Shown: positions 1-8,998, numbered from the stretch's first letter. The stretch: 48,961 nt of DNA from Planctomycetota bacterium (GCA_003671275.1 QWPB01000045.1:1-48961), one strand, 5' to 3'. Notes: generated by a model not told the origin, from the letters alone. Made by a program: numbers and translations.

Positions 1-637
1 CTCCCCGCAGCAGCCACGGAACTCCCCGGCCCATCTCCTGCTTAATTGTCTCGTAAATTCCTCCATCCTGTGTGAACCCGGGACAGATAGCCGTCGCGGA
101 GAGCGAAGTTCCGACATACTCCAGCCGCAGGGCGAGAGAGAACTGGTACATGCCCGCTTTGGTGGCACAATACGTGGCTCCAAACGGGGGAGCCTGGAGG
201 GCGGAGGTCGACGACATGTTGATGATTCTCGCCCAGGGACGCGTCAACATGTGCGGAATCGCCAGACGTGTCAGCATGACCGTGCCGACCATGTTCGTTT
301 CGAGCGTGGCCAGAATCTGTTCCGGCGGGATCTCGTGAAATGCCTGGAACGCTTCGATTCCGGCGTTATTCACCAGGACGTCGATGCCTCCAAATTCGGA
401 AACGGTGGTGGCGATCAGCCGCTCGCGATCTTCCTGACGGGAGATGTCGGTGGGAACGATTAAGACCCGGACCCCGGAGACTCGCAACTCCTCGGCGACC
501 GCCTGTAGCTTATCGAGCGAGCGGGCCGCCAGGACGATATTCATTCCCGCCTTGGCGAGATTGAGAGCGACCTCTCGACCGATGCCCGCTGATCCGCCAG
601 TGATGACGGCAACTTTATCTTCAAGGGAGGTCGGCAT
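1..637 (-). CDS. SDR-family NAD(P)-dependent oxidoreductase, 3' end cut by window edge
   Basis: The reading frame is open from an ATG at 637 down to the left edge (about 212 residues) without a stop, so the C-terminus lies outside the window. Classical short-chain dehydrogenase motifs are all visible: the nucleotide-binding TGGSAGIG near residue 14, NNAG near residue 90, a serine-containing STSA segment near residue 146, and the catalytic YCATK near residue 159, followed by CPGFT. This is a complete Rossmann-fold SDR core, so activity is likely, but the substrate cannot be read from the sequence. It is collinear with the acyltransferase-domain gene upstream (56-base gap) and could share its transcript. 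Confidence 0.9.
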   Translation of the reverse strand, partial: MPTSLEDKVAVITGGSAGIGREVALNLAKAGMNIVLAARSLDKLQAVAEELRVSGVRVLIVPTDISRQEDRERLIATTVSEFGGIDVLVNNAGIEAFQAFHEIPPEQILATLETNMVGTVMLTRLAIPHMLTRPWARIINMSSTSALQAPPFGATYCATKAGMYQFSLALRLEYVGTSLSATAICPGFTQDGGIYETIKQEMGRGVPWLLRG

Positions 638-693
638 GATGGATTCGAAGACAGGTACTGACACGGACGCGCCCCGTAACCTACCACAACGGG

Positions 694-1476
694 TTAGTTT
701 GCAGCTATGGAAGTTTGGGCGAGCTGTTGCAGTTCTTCCGTCAGGGGGCCGCGCAGAGCCGTTTCCAGTCGGGCGAGTGCTTCCGCCGCCATTCCTCCAT
801 CCATCAGGCGATGGTCATAGGCGATGGTCACACGGCTCTGTCCCTGAGGATTCAGTGGTCCATAGCTCAAGACACCCGTCTGAATCGAGGGAGGACAAGG
901 GATCTCGGCTCCCTGGCCGGCGAGAGAAGACAGGAAGAACGTCCCGATCCGTTTTGCCCGAATGGGACCGAACCACTGCATGTTGCACCACCAGAACAGT
1001 CGGCGGATCAGCGTCGGGAACAGACTGAGCCACAAAAAGCGTTTGAAGATCTGGTCCACGGGGGCCGTCTGGTAACGATCAATGAGTTTCTGAATCTCTG
1101 GAAGTGGCAGGTTTTCCGGGGCCACAATCCGTCCCCAGAACAGCCACGGTTCCCCTTGGTATTCTCGTTGAACAGCCAGCATTCCCACGCTGGTGGGGTG
1201 TTCATAGACCGTGGGGATCAGTCCTCGCATCCAACTCTGTCGGAACGCCGGCAGGTCACGGGCCATCAGGGCATAGGCTTTGAGAAACAGGGCCGCCCAG
1301 GAGATCCGTCCGGTGGGTGGTTTGCGGAGTTCATCCAGCGTCCCCAGCGATATCAGCCGTACATGCGGGCAAAGCGGGACATGTCGATGAAAATGCAGAA
1401 CATCACACGTCAGGCGTCGTGATCGGGGGATCAGAAACCGGCGGGGCTTGTTCGCGGGTGTTGTCGGCGAAGCCAT
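694..1476 (-). CDS. 2-oxoacid dehydrogenase-type acyltransferase domain protein (stand-alone catalytic domain)
   Basis: A 260-residue protein whose C-terminal part carries YDHRLMDGG (about residues 220-228), the HxxxDG active-site signature of dihydrolipoamide acyltransferase (E2) and chloramphenicol-acetyltransferase-like folds. The N-terminal half matches a CAT-like arrangement (VRLISLGTLDEL, then a helix-rich middle). There is no lipoyl domain and no E1- or E3-binding domain, and no E1 or E3 genes are nearby, so it is not a normal pyruvate dehydrogenase E2. It is probably a free-standing acyltransferase of unknown substrate. A possible SD (AGGGAA) lies rather far, about 12 bases, from the ATG. 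Fold assignment is good; function is open. Confidence 0.8.
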   Translation of the reverse strand: MASPTTPANKPRRFLIPRSRRLTCDVLHFHRHVPLCPHVRLISLGTLDELRKPPTGRISWAALFLKAYALMARDLPAFRQSWMRGLIPTVYEHPTSVGMLAVQREYQGEPWLFWGRIVAPENLPLPEIQKLIDRYQTAPVDQIFKRFLWLSLFPTLIRRLFWWCNMQWFGPIRAKRIGTFFLSSLAGQGAEIPCPPSIQTGVLSYGPLNPQGQSRVTIAYDHRLMDGGMAAEALARLETALRGPLTEELQQLAQTSIAAN

Positions 1477-1503
1477 ACCGGTGTTGTTCCCTGAGGGGCG
1501 GAG

Positions 1504-1521
1504 CGAAGAGCGAACTCTTCG
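1504..1521 (-). terminator. Hairpin just after the beta-barrel gene, terminator-like
   Basis: A perfect 7-bp stem (CGAAGAG / CTCTTCG) with a 4-base loop lies 6 bases beyond the stop codon of the barrel gene, in the 50-base gap before the acyltransferase gene. On the minus strand the loop is TTCG. No T-run follows, so it is not a classical Rho-independent terminator; it may stabilise the 3' end of the mRNA. Confidence 0.35.
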
Positions 1522-1526
1522 GAAAG

Positions 1527-2690
1527 TCAGAACCGCATTCCGATCCGGCCAATGAATCCCGAATCGACATCAAAATCCGTTCCTAGGCGGTCGAAGTCGA
1601 CCTTGCGATCAAAGATGTAACCGGCCTCGATGAAGGTGGTCACCCGGGGAGTCTCCCAGCGAAGTCCGCCCATGAGTCGCCAGTCCGAGAATTGAACCTT
1701 GCTGGAGCCTCCCACGAGGCTGTTCACTTCGTAGGCTTCGACGTGATATTCACCCGAAGCGTAAAGCCAGGTCGGGACGCCGTTGGGGGCCCCCAGGAAG
1801 ACGGTCACGCGGGGTTTGGGGAACAGCAACCGGAATTCCCAGTAATCATTGGGAGTCCACACCACACCGGCGTAGGGCAGGATGATACTGTCAACCCGGT
1901 CCCAGTAGCTCGCACCCAGCACCCAGGTGGTTTGTGGCGACCATTGCCAGAGCGCCGCTGCCTGGCCATCAAACATGTAGGCATCGCTCTGCAGTTTTCC
2001 ATCGAAGTCGGTCGCGATCCAGGGGTTGAATGAGCCTTCCAGTCCCCATCGGTTGATGATGGGCGATGCCAGCTTGAATCCCATTCCAAATCGATGCATA
2101 TCGCCCGGCAGATGGCTGTTGGTCAGACCGCCCCGGGGACCGCTGAGGAAGCGTGCTCCATAGTCGAAGCTCGGGGTGAACACCCAGTCGCCGCCAATCG
2201 GCATGGGGAATTCTTTGTTGAAGTCGATCCCCCACATCTCAAAGTCACCAATCGACGGGTCGCTGGTGCCGCTTTCCTGCATGTAGAACAGGTCGAGCCG
2301 TTCGGCCCACGACAAGAACTTGTATGGCTGGGGACCATTCAGGCCACTCGGTCCGGGGTTCGCACCGTAGGGGTAAGCGGCATTCCCGCCGCCATTCCAC
2401 GGGTCGTACGGGATCGGAGCGGGATAGGTCGGCGAGTAGGGGACGCCGCCTCCCACATTCGGATCAATGGGAACGCCGGTCCCGCCATCGTAGTAGGGGC
2501 CGGGTTGCAGGACCGTCGTCGACCCCAGCGGCGGCAACAGCACCGGATTGTTCTGAGCGCGGACGATCTGGTCGTCCGAGGAATCCGCGAACGCCTGGCG
2601 GAAGGAACTCAGAGGGCGGTCCGAATCGGCAGCTTGAGCGACTGCTCCGGCCCAGACCAGACAGCTGCAGAGGAAGTGTTGAATCTTCAC
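1527..2690 (-). CDS. Probable outer-membrane beta-barrel protein (DUF6268-like)
   Basis: 387 residues with a GTG start at 2690, chosen because an AGGGA Shine-Dalgarno lies about 8 bases upstream and a signal peptide follows immediately (MKIQHFLCSCLVWAGAVAQA, cleavage after AQA). A proline/glycine-rich stretch (about residues 50-125) precedes a C-terminal half of alternating aromatic and polar strands (YGARFL, RFGMGFKLAS, WVLGASYWDRVDS, TTFIEAGYIFDRKVDF) and a terminal phenylalanine (GRIGMRF), the usual end of an outer-membrane barrel. The pattern resembles the DUF6268 barrels common in Planctomycetes. It could be a porin or a structural outer-membrane protein; no substrate can be inferred. 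Confidence 0.75.
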   Translation of the reverse strand: MKIQHFLCSCLVWAGAVAQAADSDRPLSSFRQAFADSSDDQIVRAQNNPVLLPPLGSTTVLQPGPYYDGGTGVPIDPNVGGGVPYSPTYPAPIPYDPWNGGGNAAYPYGANPGPSGLNGPQPYKFLSWAERLDLFYMQESGTSDPSIGDFEMWGIDFNKEFPMPIGGDWVFTPSFDYGARFLSGPRGGLTNSHLPGDMHRFGMGFKLASPIINRWGLEGSFNPWIATDFDGKLQSDAYMFDGQAAALWQWSPQTTWVLGASYWDRVDSIILPYAGVVWTPNDYWEFRLLFPKPRVTVFLGAPNGVPTWLYASGEYHVEAYEVNSLVGGSSKVQFSDWRLMGGLRWETPRVTTFIEAGYIFDRKVDFDRLGTDFDVDSGFIGRIGMRF

Positions 2691-3048
2691 GGGACATCCC
2701 TGTCGAGTGGAATTCGACGAATTCGAAGGGCCCGGAAAGCCCTCATCGGCGACTCTTGCCGCTCGCGAATCAATCGATCGGCAGGATTTACCGGAATAAA
2801 ACGACGCCGGTCAACAGCAACTCGACCTGTCGGCAAGATTCGCCGGTTAAAGTGTAAAAAGGAAAAAATGGCTGGATATCCCGGGGCGGCTTTCAGATCC
2901 CCCGAGACGGTCGGAGAGCCTGGGGACTCAGGTGCCAGACGGGCTTATGCGGTCAGAAAGATGCCAGCGAGTTGAAATCCCCGGCTTGCGGATCAATACT
3001 TAAAAAATGGGTGATCTGTCTGACTCTGCATCTACGGGAAAATCGAAC
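2691..3048. other. 358-base divergent intergenic region
   Basis: This spacer separates the barrel gene (minus) from the NHL propeller gene (plus). It has a 15-bp dyad at 2710-2724 (GAATTCG-A-CGAATTC), about 20 bases upstream of the barrel start, which could be an operator or a 5'-UTR hairpin. No coding region or RNA gene is apparent. Confidence 0.5.
2972..3000 (+). promoter_or_regulatory. Possible sigma-70 promoter for the NHL propeller gene
   Basis: TTGAAA (2972-2977) and AATACT (2995-3000) are separated by 17 bases: 5 of 6 and 4 of 6 matches to the -35 and -10 consensus. The pair ends about 48 bases before the ATG at 3049. Such matches arise by chance, so this is only a candidate. Confidence 0.3.
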
Positions 3049-4050
3049 ATGAAGAAATGTTGGCTTTCAGTGGCGCTCGTTCTGGGCTTGGCTCTGCCGG
3101 TTTGGGCTGCGGACCCCGTGAAACCAGTCCGCATGGGCTGCGGACTGATGACATTCGACACGGTTCCCGGATGGGGGCTGGATGAAAACGGCAAATCGCA
3201 GATTGGTCCGACCCACGGAGGGGTGGTTGTCGACAAGGCTGGAAATGTCTACACCAGTGCCGATCAGGGGGTGTTTGTCTTCAATTCGGACGGCAAGCTG
3301 ATTCGCCGGTTCCTGACCGACAATCACACGCGGTTGCACGACATCGAGATCCGAGAGGAGAACGGCAAGGAGTACATCTACGGAGCCCGCAACGCCAATG
3401 CCGAGGGGATCAAGTTTGAAGCAGAGACGGGCGACGTGGTGCTGCGGCTGCCATTTCCGAAGGAGTCCGGTCTCGATCCCAAGGCGGCCTTTAATCCGAC
3501 GGCGATCACCGTGGCCAGCAATGGCGACATTTTCCTGTCGGATGGCTATGCCAGCAACGTGATCTTTAAGTTCGATCAGACCGGCAAGTATTTGAAGCAT
3601 TTTGGGGTGAAGGGAAACGGACTCAAGGAGTTTAACACAGCGCACGGAATGACGCTGGATACCCGGTACGAGCCGAACCGTCTGCTAGTCTGCGATCGCA
3701 ACCACCAGCCCAAGGGACGGCTGGTTCACTACGATCTGGAGGGAAACTACATCGAGGAGGTCGTGACCGGCCTGGGGATGCCGACATCGGCTGCAGTGCA
3801 GGGAGACTACGTTTCCGTTCCGGATCTGCATGGGCGTGTTGTGATCCTCAACAAGACGAACACGATCATGGCGGTCCTCGGCCACAATCCCGATCCCGGT
3901 AAGGGGGGCGCTTATAACATTCCCCAGGACCAGTGGATTGAAGGGATTTTCAGCGGAACGCACGGCTCGTACTGGGATAAGGACGGCAGCCTGTATGTTC
4001 AGGACTGGAACGTTTCCGGGCGGCTGATGAAGCTGGTGCGGGTGAAATAG
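3049..4050 (+). CDS. Exported NHL-repeat / six-bladed beta-propeller protein
   Basis: 333 residues from the ATG at 3049. This start is preferred over an upstream GTG/ATG extension because it opens directly into a signal peptide (MKKCWLSVALVLGLALPVWA, cleavage about residue 20). The mature part has repeated NHL-type blades: GGVVVDKAGNVYTSAD, TAITVASNGDIFLSDG, HGMTLDTRYEPNRLLVCDR and GSYWDKDGSLYVQDWN. This architecture resembles the propeller of peptidylglycine alpha-hydroxyglycine lyase-like and related periplasmic proteins, but no catalytic residues can be assigned with certainty. It is probably periplasmic or extracellular. It is a single-gene unit with its own terminator immediately downstream. 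Confidence 0.85.
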   Translation: MKKCWLSVALVLGLALPVWAADPVKPVRMGCGLMTFDTVPGWGLDENGKSQIGPTHGGVVVDKAGNVYTSADQGVFVFNSDGKLIRRFLTDNHTRLHDIEIREENGKEYIYGARNANAEGIKFEAETGDVVLRLPFPKESGLDPKAAFNPTAITVASNGDIFLSDGYASNVIFKFDQTGKYLKHFGVKGNGLKEFNTAHGMTLDTRYEPNRLLVCDRNHQPKGRLVHYDLEGNYIEEVVTGLGMPTSAAVQGDYVSVPDLHGRVVILNKTNTIMAVLGHNPDPGKGGAYNIPQDQWIEGIFSGTHGSYWDKDGSLYVQDWNVSGRLMKLVRVK

Positions 4051-4080
4051 ATTTCCTGCGGGCCATCTGCGGAAAGCATG

Positions 4081-4118
4081 GGGCGTGGGAGAAGAAACTC
4101 CACACGCCCTTCTTTTTT
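4081..4118 (+). terminator. Rho-independent terminator after the NHL propeller gene
   Basis: GGGCGTG + GGAG (4081-4091) pair with CTCC + CACGCCC (4098-4109), with one bulged A and a 6-base loop, followed by TTCTTTTTT (4110-4118). It lies 31 bases past the stop at 4050. Confidence 0.9.
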
Positions 4119-4287
4119 GAGTTACACCTCATCGGCTGTCAAATTCCCCTCTCTTTCGCTGGAACCGACCAATGTGTTGCAGCGGCTGCCAGCTGGAATC
4201 TGTCCGGTCGGTTGATAGACTAAATGGCCATTATGGCGGGGGATCGATGTTGTTCTGCCCCGACCGATCTCTTGATGAGAACCACGG

Positions 4288-7200
4288 ATGCTCTCTCCGC
4301 TCATTCGGCACTATTTCTCGCCCCGCGAGATTCTTGAGGGAGAGGGATACGCGAGATCCGGGGCAGTCAAGCTCCTTCACAGTGATGATGATCGTCATCA
4401 CTTCCAAGTTCAGGGTACGGCTGACGAACCGTATGACGTGTACGTCGATTGCAATGCATTATTCGATCGAGAGTTGGATGTCGTCTGCAGCTGTCCCCGA
4501 TTTCAAGATGTGGGGAAGTGCAAGCATCTCTGGGCAATGGCTGTGGCATTTGATCGTCGGAAGCTGGCGATTCCCTCCCGCCCCCAACGTGCCCGTCTCG
4601 TTAGCTGCGATATGGATGAAATCCACTCGGAAATCTATGACCGGGCGATCGGTGGCGATGACATCGACGATCGATTCTCGTCCGGTTCCCTGAGTCACCC
4701 GTCCGCTGTGAGATTTGCGAATCAGGCGATTCGTGCAATGTCCTCTCCAACGAGTGTGGCAGGCGGTCCGCCTGCCACATCACCGGGGAGTCCCCCGCCA
4801 GCGTGGGCCCGGTCTCTGGAGGCAGTTCGCCTGAACATGCCCCGTCAGTATTCAACTCATCAGGAGGCCACAACCCAACCGTGGTATGCCATCAATGTGG
4901 CTCGATCGCTGCACAGTGATCAACTGACGATTGATCTTTTCGAGCGTCATTTGCAGGCCGATGGAACTTGGGGCAAGCCGCGACATGCCTCGAATCGCAA
5001 TATTCTGCTCGCCACAGCCCCCACCGCATTTGAGCGCGAGCTGTCCACTCGCGTCTGGGGGGATGAGATCCCCACGTATTCGTGGAGCAAGGTACGCCAT
5101 AAGCCCTATGAGCTGAATCTGGAAGCGGACGATTCCGAGTGGTTGCTGCCGCGTCTGGCGGCCACGGGACGCCTCGTGTGGCTGTTGCGGGAGGACCAAC
5201 CCTGGGATGCGGTATTGCCAATCCGATGGGATCCTTCGCTGTATGAATTCGTGCTTCTGGCGGATCGGACCACGGAAAAGGGGGGCTGGCTGGTTCGAGG
5301 CGGATTGGCGACAGACCCCGAGGTCCCGGTGGCCCCGATGGCGGATCTCCTGCTGTCGACCGAACGGATCGTGCTGTTCGCGGACCGCGTGGGCTTGCTA
5401 TCGGATCCGAACGCGGAACACTGGATCTCGATGACTGCTGCCGGGCCGTGGCACGTGAAGGACGAACAACGCGGTCAATTCCTTTCGACGTTGGCGCAGA
5501 TCTCGCCGCAACCGATCACTCGATTTCCGAGTGAATTCTGTACCGTCTCAACCGCGAACCCCGTTCCCGTGCTGAATGTGGATATGGATGCCAAGGTAAA
5601 GGGCGGGGCCATCGTCGGCCATTTGTCTTTCGCGTATGGTTCGACCCGCGTCAAAAGTTATCACGGGCAGGACTACCTGGTCGACGAAACGCTCGGTGTG
5701 ATCTACTCCCGTAATCTGACCGCGGAGCGACGCAGTGCCTCATTCCTGCAAGGCCAGATGGTTCATGCCAACGGGTATTGGGACGGCTACAGTCCCCTGC
5801 GAATTGTTCGTGATGAGTTCTCCGGTCTGATCAAGACCTTGACCGAAGCGGGCTGGGTCGTGGAGGCCAACCAGCAAGCGCTCCGCGTTGGGGGGCAGTT
5901 GAAGCTGAATGTCACCTCCAGTCCCGCAAAGCAAATCGACTGGTTCGACCTCGATGGTCAGGTCGAATTCGAGGGTGGTTGCACCACGCTGCCCAAGCTG
6001 CTCAGTGCGATTCGTCAAGGGGAACGCACAATTCGATTGAATGATGGCAGTGTCGGCTTGATGCCCGAGGAGTGGATGCAGAGATTTGGACGACTGGCCG
6101 ATCTTGGGGGGCTGGAAGAGGGTAAGTTGCGATTCCAGTCGTCCCAGGCTTTGTTACTGGACGCCTTGCTCTCCAGTGATCTGCAGGCCACCGTCGACAA
6201 GGGGTTCCGTCAGATTCGCGAGCGGTTGCAAGAGACACACCTCGTCAAGGCGCTGAATGAACCCAAAGGGTTCGGGACCAAGCTGCGCGACTACCAGAAG
6301 CAGGGGCAGGGGTGGTTGTCCTGCCTGCACGAATTGAATCTGGGAGCGTGCCTGGCCGACGATATGGGGTTGGGCAAAACGGTTCAGGTCATTTCGTGGC
6401 TGGAAACGCTCCGAATCCGCCGCAAGAAAACCAATGAGCACCGGCCCTCGCTGGTGGTGGTTCCCAAAAGTCTGGTGTTCAACTGGGTGGCGGAGTGCAC
6501 GAAATTTGCTCCGAAGCTGCGTGTGCTGAACTACACGGGTAAGGAGCGGATCGGGCTGGAGGATCTCAGCGAAATCGATCTGGTCGTGACCACCTATGGC
6601 ACGATGCGGCTCGACATCGAGAAGCTGCGGGAGATCGAGTTCAACTACCTGATTCTCGATGAGGCCCAGGCGATCAAGAATGCCAATGCGCAGGCAGCGA
6701 AAGCCGCTCGTCTGCTCAAGGGACGGCACCGGCTGGCCATGTCCGGCACACCGATCGAGAACCACCTGGGCGAGTTGTGGTCCCTGTTCGAGTTCATCAA
6801 TCCGGGATTGCTGGGGAACTCGACCGCGTTCCAGCGGGTGGCGCGAGGGGCCGCCGCGGACCCGGAGTCGGTGCAGTGGTTGTCCAAGGCGATCGCCCCC
6901 TTCGTGATGCGCCGTACCAAGAAGCAGGTGTTGACCGAACTGCCCGAGAAATCGGAACAGGTCATCTACTGCGAGATGTCGCCCAAGCATCGCAAGCTCT
7001 ACAACGAGTTGCGAGATCATTACCGGGCGCTGCTCAGCGAACGTGTTCAGAAGGAAGGGCTCGCCAAGTCGAAAATCATCGTTCTGGAAGCACTCTTGCG
7101 GTTGCGTCAGGCCGCCTGCCATCCAGGTCTGCTGGATGAAAAGTCGAAGAAAGAGCTGGGACCGAAGCTGGAGGAACTGGTCGATCGTCTGCGCGAGCTG

Positions 7201-7671
7201 ACGGACGAAGGGCATAAGACGCTGGTCTTTTCGCAGTTCACTTCGTTTCTGGAAATCTTAAAGGTGCACCTGAAGAAGGAGCAGATCCCGTTCCTCTATC
7301 TCGATGGGCAGACCTCGCTCAGAGAACGGGAAGCCCTGGTGAACAAGTTCCAGAACGGGGGCGTGGAACCAGTGTTCCTGATCAGCCTGAAAGCTGGTGG
7401 TTCGGGATTGAACCTGACTGTGGCGGACTACGTTTTCCTGCTCGATCCATGGTGGAACCCCGCCGTCGAAAATCAGGCGATCGACCGCACCCACCGGATC
7501 GGCCAGAACAACAAGGTGCATGCTTGCCGGCTGATCACCAAGGATACGGTGGAGGAAAAAGTGCTGCAGCTTCAAGAGAAGAAGAAAGCCTTGTCAGAGG
7601 CCATCCTGTCCATCGATGGCAGCTTGTTGCGGAAGCTCAGTTGGGACGATCTGCGGATTCTGTTCGAATAG
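4288..7671 (+). CDS. SWIM zinc-finger SNF2-family DEAD/DEAH-box helicase
   Basis: 1127 residues. The N-terminus carries a SWIM zinc finger (C67-x-C69 ... C78-x-H80). The middle (about 200-640) is the poorly conserved bacterial SNF2-associated region. The C-terminal 470 residues are a full SWI2/SNF2 ATPase: DDMGLGKT (Walker A, about 690-697), LILDEAQ (motif II, about 789-795), MSGTPIENHLGELWS (motif III), SLKAGGSGLNLT (motif V) and DRTHRIGQ (motif VI). Proteins of this build are predicted double-strand DNA translocases that may remodel protein-DNA or polymerase-DNA complexes. The coding sequence contains a perfect 25-bp palindrome at 4755-4779 in a Pro/Gly-rich linker (see repeat entry). No restriction or modification genes are adjacent, so a defence role is not indicated. 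Confidence 0.93.
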   Translation: MLSPLIRHYFSPREILEGEGYARSGAVKLLHSDDDRHHFQVQGTADEPYDVYVDCNALFDRELDVVCSCPRFQDVGKCKHLWAMAVAFDRRKLAIPSRPQRARLVSCDMDEIHSEIYDRAIGGDDIDDRFSSGSLSHPSAVRFANQAIRAMSSPTSVAGGPPATSPGSPPPAWARSLEAVRLNMPRQYSTHQEATTQPWYAINVARSLHSDQLTIDLFERHLQADGTWGKPRHASNRNILLATAPTAFERELSTRVWGDEIPTYSWSKVRHKPYELNLEADDSEWLLPRLAATGRLVWLLREDQPWDAVLPIRWDPSLYEFVLLADRTTEKGGWLVRGGLATDPEVPVAPMADLLLSTERIVLFADRVGLLSDPNAEHWISMTAAGPWHVKDEQRGQFLSTLAQISPQPITRFPSEFCTVSTANPVPVLNVDMDAKVKGGAIVGHLSFAYGSTRVKSYHGQDYLVDETLGVIYSRNLTAERRSASFLQGQMVHANGYWDGYSPLRIVRDEFSGLIKTLTEAGWVVEANQQALRVGGQLKLNVTSSPAKQIDWFDLDGQVEFEGGCTTLPKLLSAIRQGERTIRLNDGSVGLMPEEWMQRFGRLADLGGLEEGKLRFQSSQALLLDALLSSDLQATVDKGFRQIRERLQETHLVKALNEPKGFGTKLRDYQKQGQGWLSCLHELNLGACLADDMGLGKTVQVISWLETLRIRRKKTNEHRPSLVVVPKSLVFNWVAECTKFAPKLRVLNYTGKERIGLEDLSEIDLVVTTYGTMRLDIEKLREIEFNYLILDEAQAIKNANAQAAKAARLLKGRHRLAMSGTPIENHLGELWSLFEFINPGLLGNSTAFQRVARGAAADPESVQWLSKAIAPFVMRRTKKQVLTELPEKSEQVIYCEMSPKHRKLYNELRDHYRALLSERVQKEGLAKSKIIVLEALLRLRQAACHPGLLDEKSKKELGPKLEELVDRLRELTDEGHKTLVFSQFTSFLEILKVHLKKEQIPFLYLDGQTSLREREALVNKFQNGGVEPVFLISLKAGGSGLNLTVADYVFLLDPWWNPAVENQAIDRTHRIGQNNKVHACRLITKDTVEEKVLQLQEKKKALSEAILSIDGSLLRKLSWDDLRILFE
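4755..4779. repeat. Perfect 25-bp palindrome inside the SNF2 coding sequence
   Basis: TGTGGCAGGCGG (4755-4766), one central T, then CCGCCTGCCACA (4768-4779) is an exact 12-1-12 inverted repeat. It encodes part of a low-complexity linker (VAGGPPAT) between the SWIM region and the rest of the helicase. It shares the core GGCAGG...CCTGCC with the hairpin at 43371-43393. It may be a copy of a short palindromic repeat that entered the gene in frame. Confidence 0.7.
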
Positions 7672-7763
7672 ACCGGGATTGCAACTCGTGGGGTTTCTCG
7701 CGAATTTAGGAAGCGGAAAGACTCCGGGACACTGGAGCGTTTGTCTGGGACCAGGGGCGTGGC

Positions 7764-8957
7764 ATGACGCAGGATGATCCAATCGGCGAAGCGCCTCTCG
7801 AAGGCGAACCGGCAGTCGTCTCTCCGGAAGAATCCGGTGCGGGCGGAACCCGTGATCGAGCAGGGCGGTCAGTGGATCAGGGGCTAGCCCGCGTTTTCCC
7901 CTGTGAGGCGTGTGGCGCTGATCTACAGTTCAGCATTGGACAGCAGACGCTGCATTGCCCCTACTGTGGGCACAGTAAAGAACTGGAGTTCGGCGACGAA
8001 GTCGCGATCGAAGAGCAGGATTTTCAGCAGGCACTACAGCGACTCGAACATCAGCACGAACAGGGTCGCCACGACGAAGTCGGCAATCAGGAGGTCCGCT
8101 GTGAATCGTGCGGCGGTACGGTCATGTTTGCCGGGACGTTGACGAGTACCAGCTGCCCGTGGTGTGCCGCCGCAATGACCCGCGAGCAAGTCCATTCCGC
8201 AACGCACCGCATTCCCGTCGATGGAGTGTTGCCCTTCCTGGTTGACCGGCGGCGGGCGCAGGAACTAATGAAGGGTTGGATTGACTCCCGCTGGTTCGCT
8301 CCGAACGAATTCCGCAGGAAAGGGGTGGACGGCAAATTCGATGGTGTCTATCTGCCGTTCTGGACGTTCGATGCGATGACCTTTAACGCGTACACCGGGC
8401 AACGCGGTGAGGACTACACAGTGACGGTCGGCAGTGGCAAGGACCGCCGCACCGAAACCCGGACCCGTTGGTATTCCGCATCAGGCCGTTTTCAACGGTT
8501 CTTCGATGATGTTCTGATCTGTGGCAGTTCAGGACTGCCGCTGGCGATGATCGATGCTCTGGAGCCGTGGCCGTTGGAAAAGATGGTCCCGTTCACGCAG
8601 CAGGTGCTCGCAGGCTTCTTTGCGAGGACATACGATGTGGCATTGGAGCCGGGGTTTGAAACGGCTCGTGAACGAATGGCCGATGCCCTGCGAGAAGACG
8701 TGCGTCGTCGTATTGGAGGAGACCGCCAAAAAATCGACAAAATCCAGACCCGGCACGATGCCATCACGTTCAAACATCTGCTACTGCCGGTCTGGACGCT
8801 GGCCTATCGTTACAACGAAAAGACGTTCCGTCTCATCATCAACGCCGCCACCGGCGAGGTCCAGGGCGAACGCCCCTATAGCTGGGTCAAGATTACGCTT
8901 CTGGTTCTGACGATTGCGGCGGCTGTGGGAACGGTCTGGCTGCTGACGCAAAAGTAG
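7764..8957 (+). CDS. Double zinc-ribbon protein with C-terminal transmembrane anchor
   Basis: 397 residues. Two zinc ribbons are clear: C47-x2-C50...C65-x2-C68 and C113-x2-C116...C131-x2-C134. A conserved globular part follows (about 145-370, with DGVYLPFWTFDA and LLLPVWTLAYRYNEKTFRLIINAATGEVQGERPYSWVK), then one hydrophobic segment (about 374-393) and a two-residue cytosolic or periplasmic tail. Related bacterial proteins are often labelled as primosomal-protein-N'-like because of the zinc ribbons, but no helicase motifs exist here. Function unknown; probably a membrane-tethered protein. It follows the SNF2 gene by 92 bases on the same strand. The start has a GGGG-containing SD. Confidence 0.8.
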   Translation: MTQDDPIGEAPLEGEPAVVSPEESGAGGTRDRAGRSVDQGLARVFPCEACGADLQFSIGQQTLHCPYCGHSKELEFGDEVAIEEQDFQQALQRLEHQHEQGRHDEVGNQEVRCESCGGTVMFAGTLTSTSCPWCAAAMTREQVHSATHRIPVDGVLPFLVDRRRAQELMKGWIDSRWFAPNEFRRKGVDGKFDGVYLPFWTFDAMTFNAYTGQRGEDYTVTVGSGKDRRTETRTRWYSASGRFQRFFDDVLICGSSGLPLAMIDALEPWPLEKMVPFTQQVLAGFFARTYDVALEPGFETARERMADALREDVRRRIGGDRQKIDKIQTRHDAITFKHLLLPVWTLAYRYNEKTFRLIINAATGEVQGERPYSWVKITLLVLTIAAAVGTVWLLTQK

Positions 8958-8998
8958 CCGTTCCGCTTATGGCCGAGCGGGGTCGTGAACGTGCGGGC

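Noticed and set aside
4288-7671. SNF2 helicase as a defence-island gene
   Set aside because: No nuclease, methylase, Argonaute or other defence gene adjoins it; neighbours are housekeeping or unknown.
8963-8980. 5-bp hairpin between the convergent zinc-ribbon and dnaJ genes
   Set aside because: Short stem, 8-base loop and no T-run; not strong enough to call a terminator.
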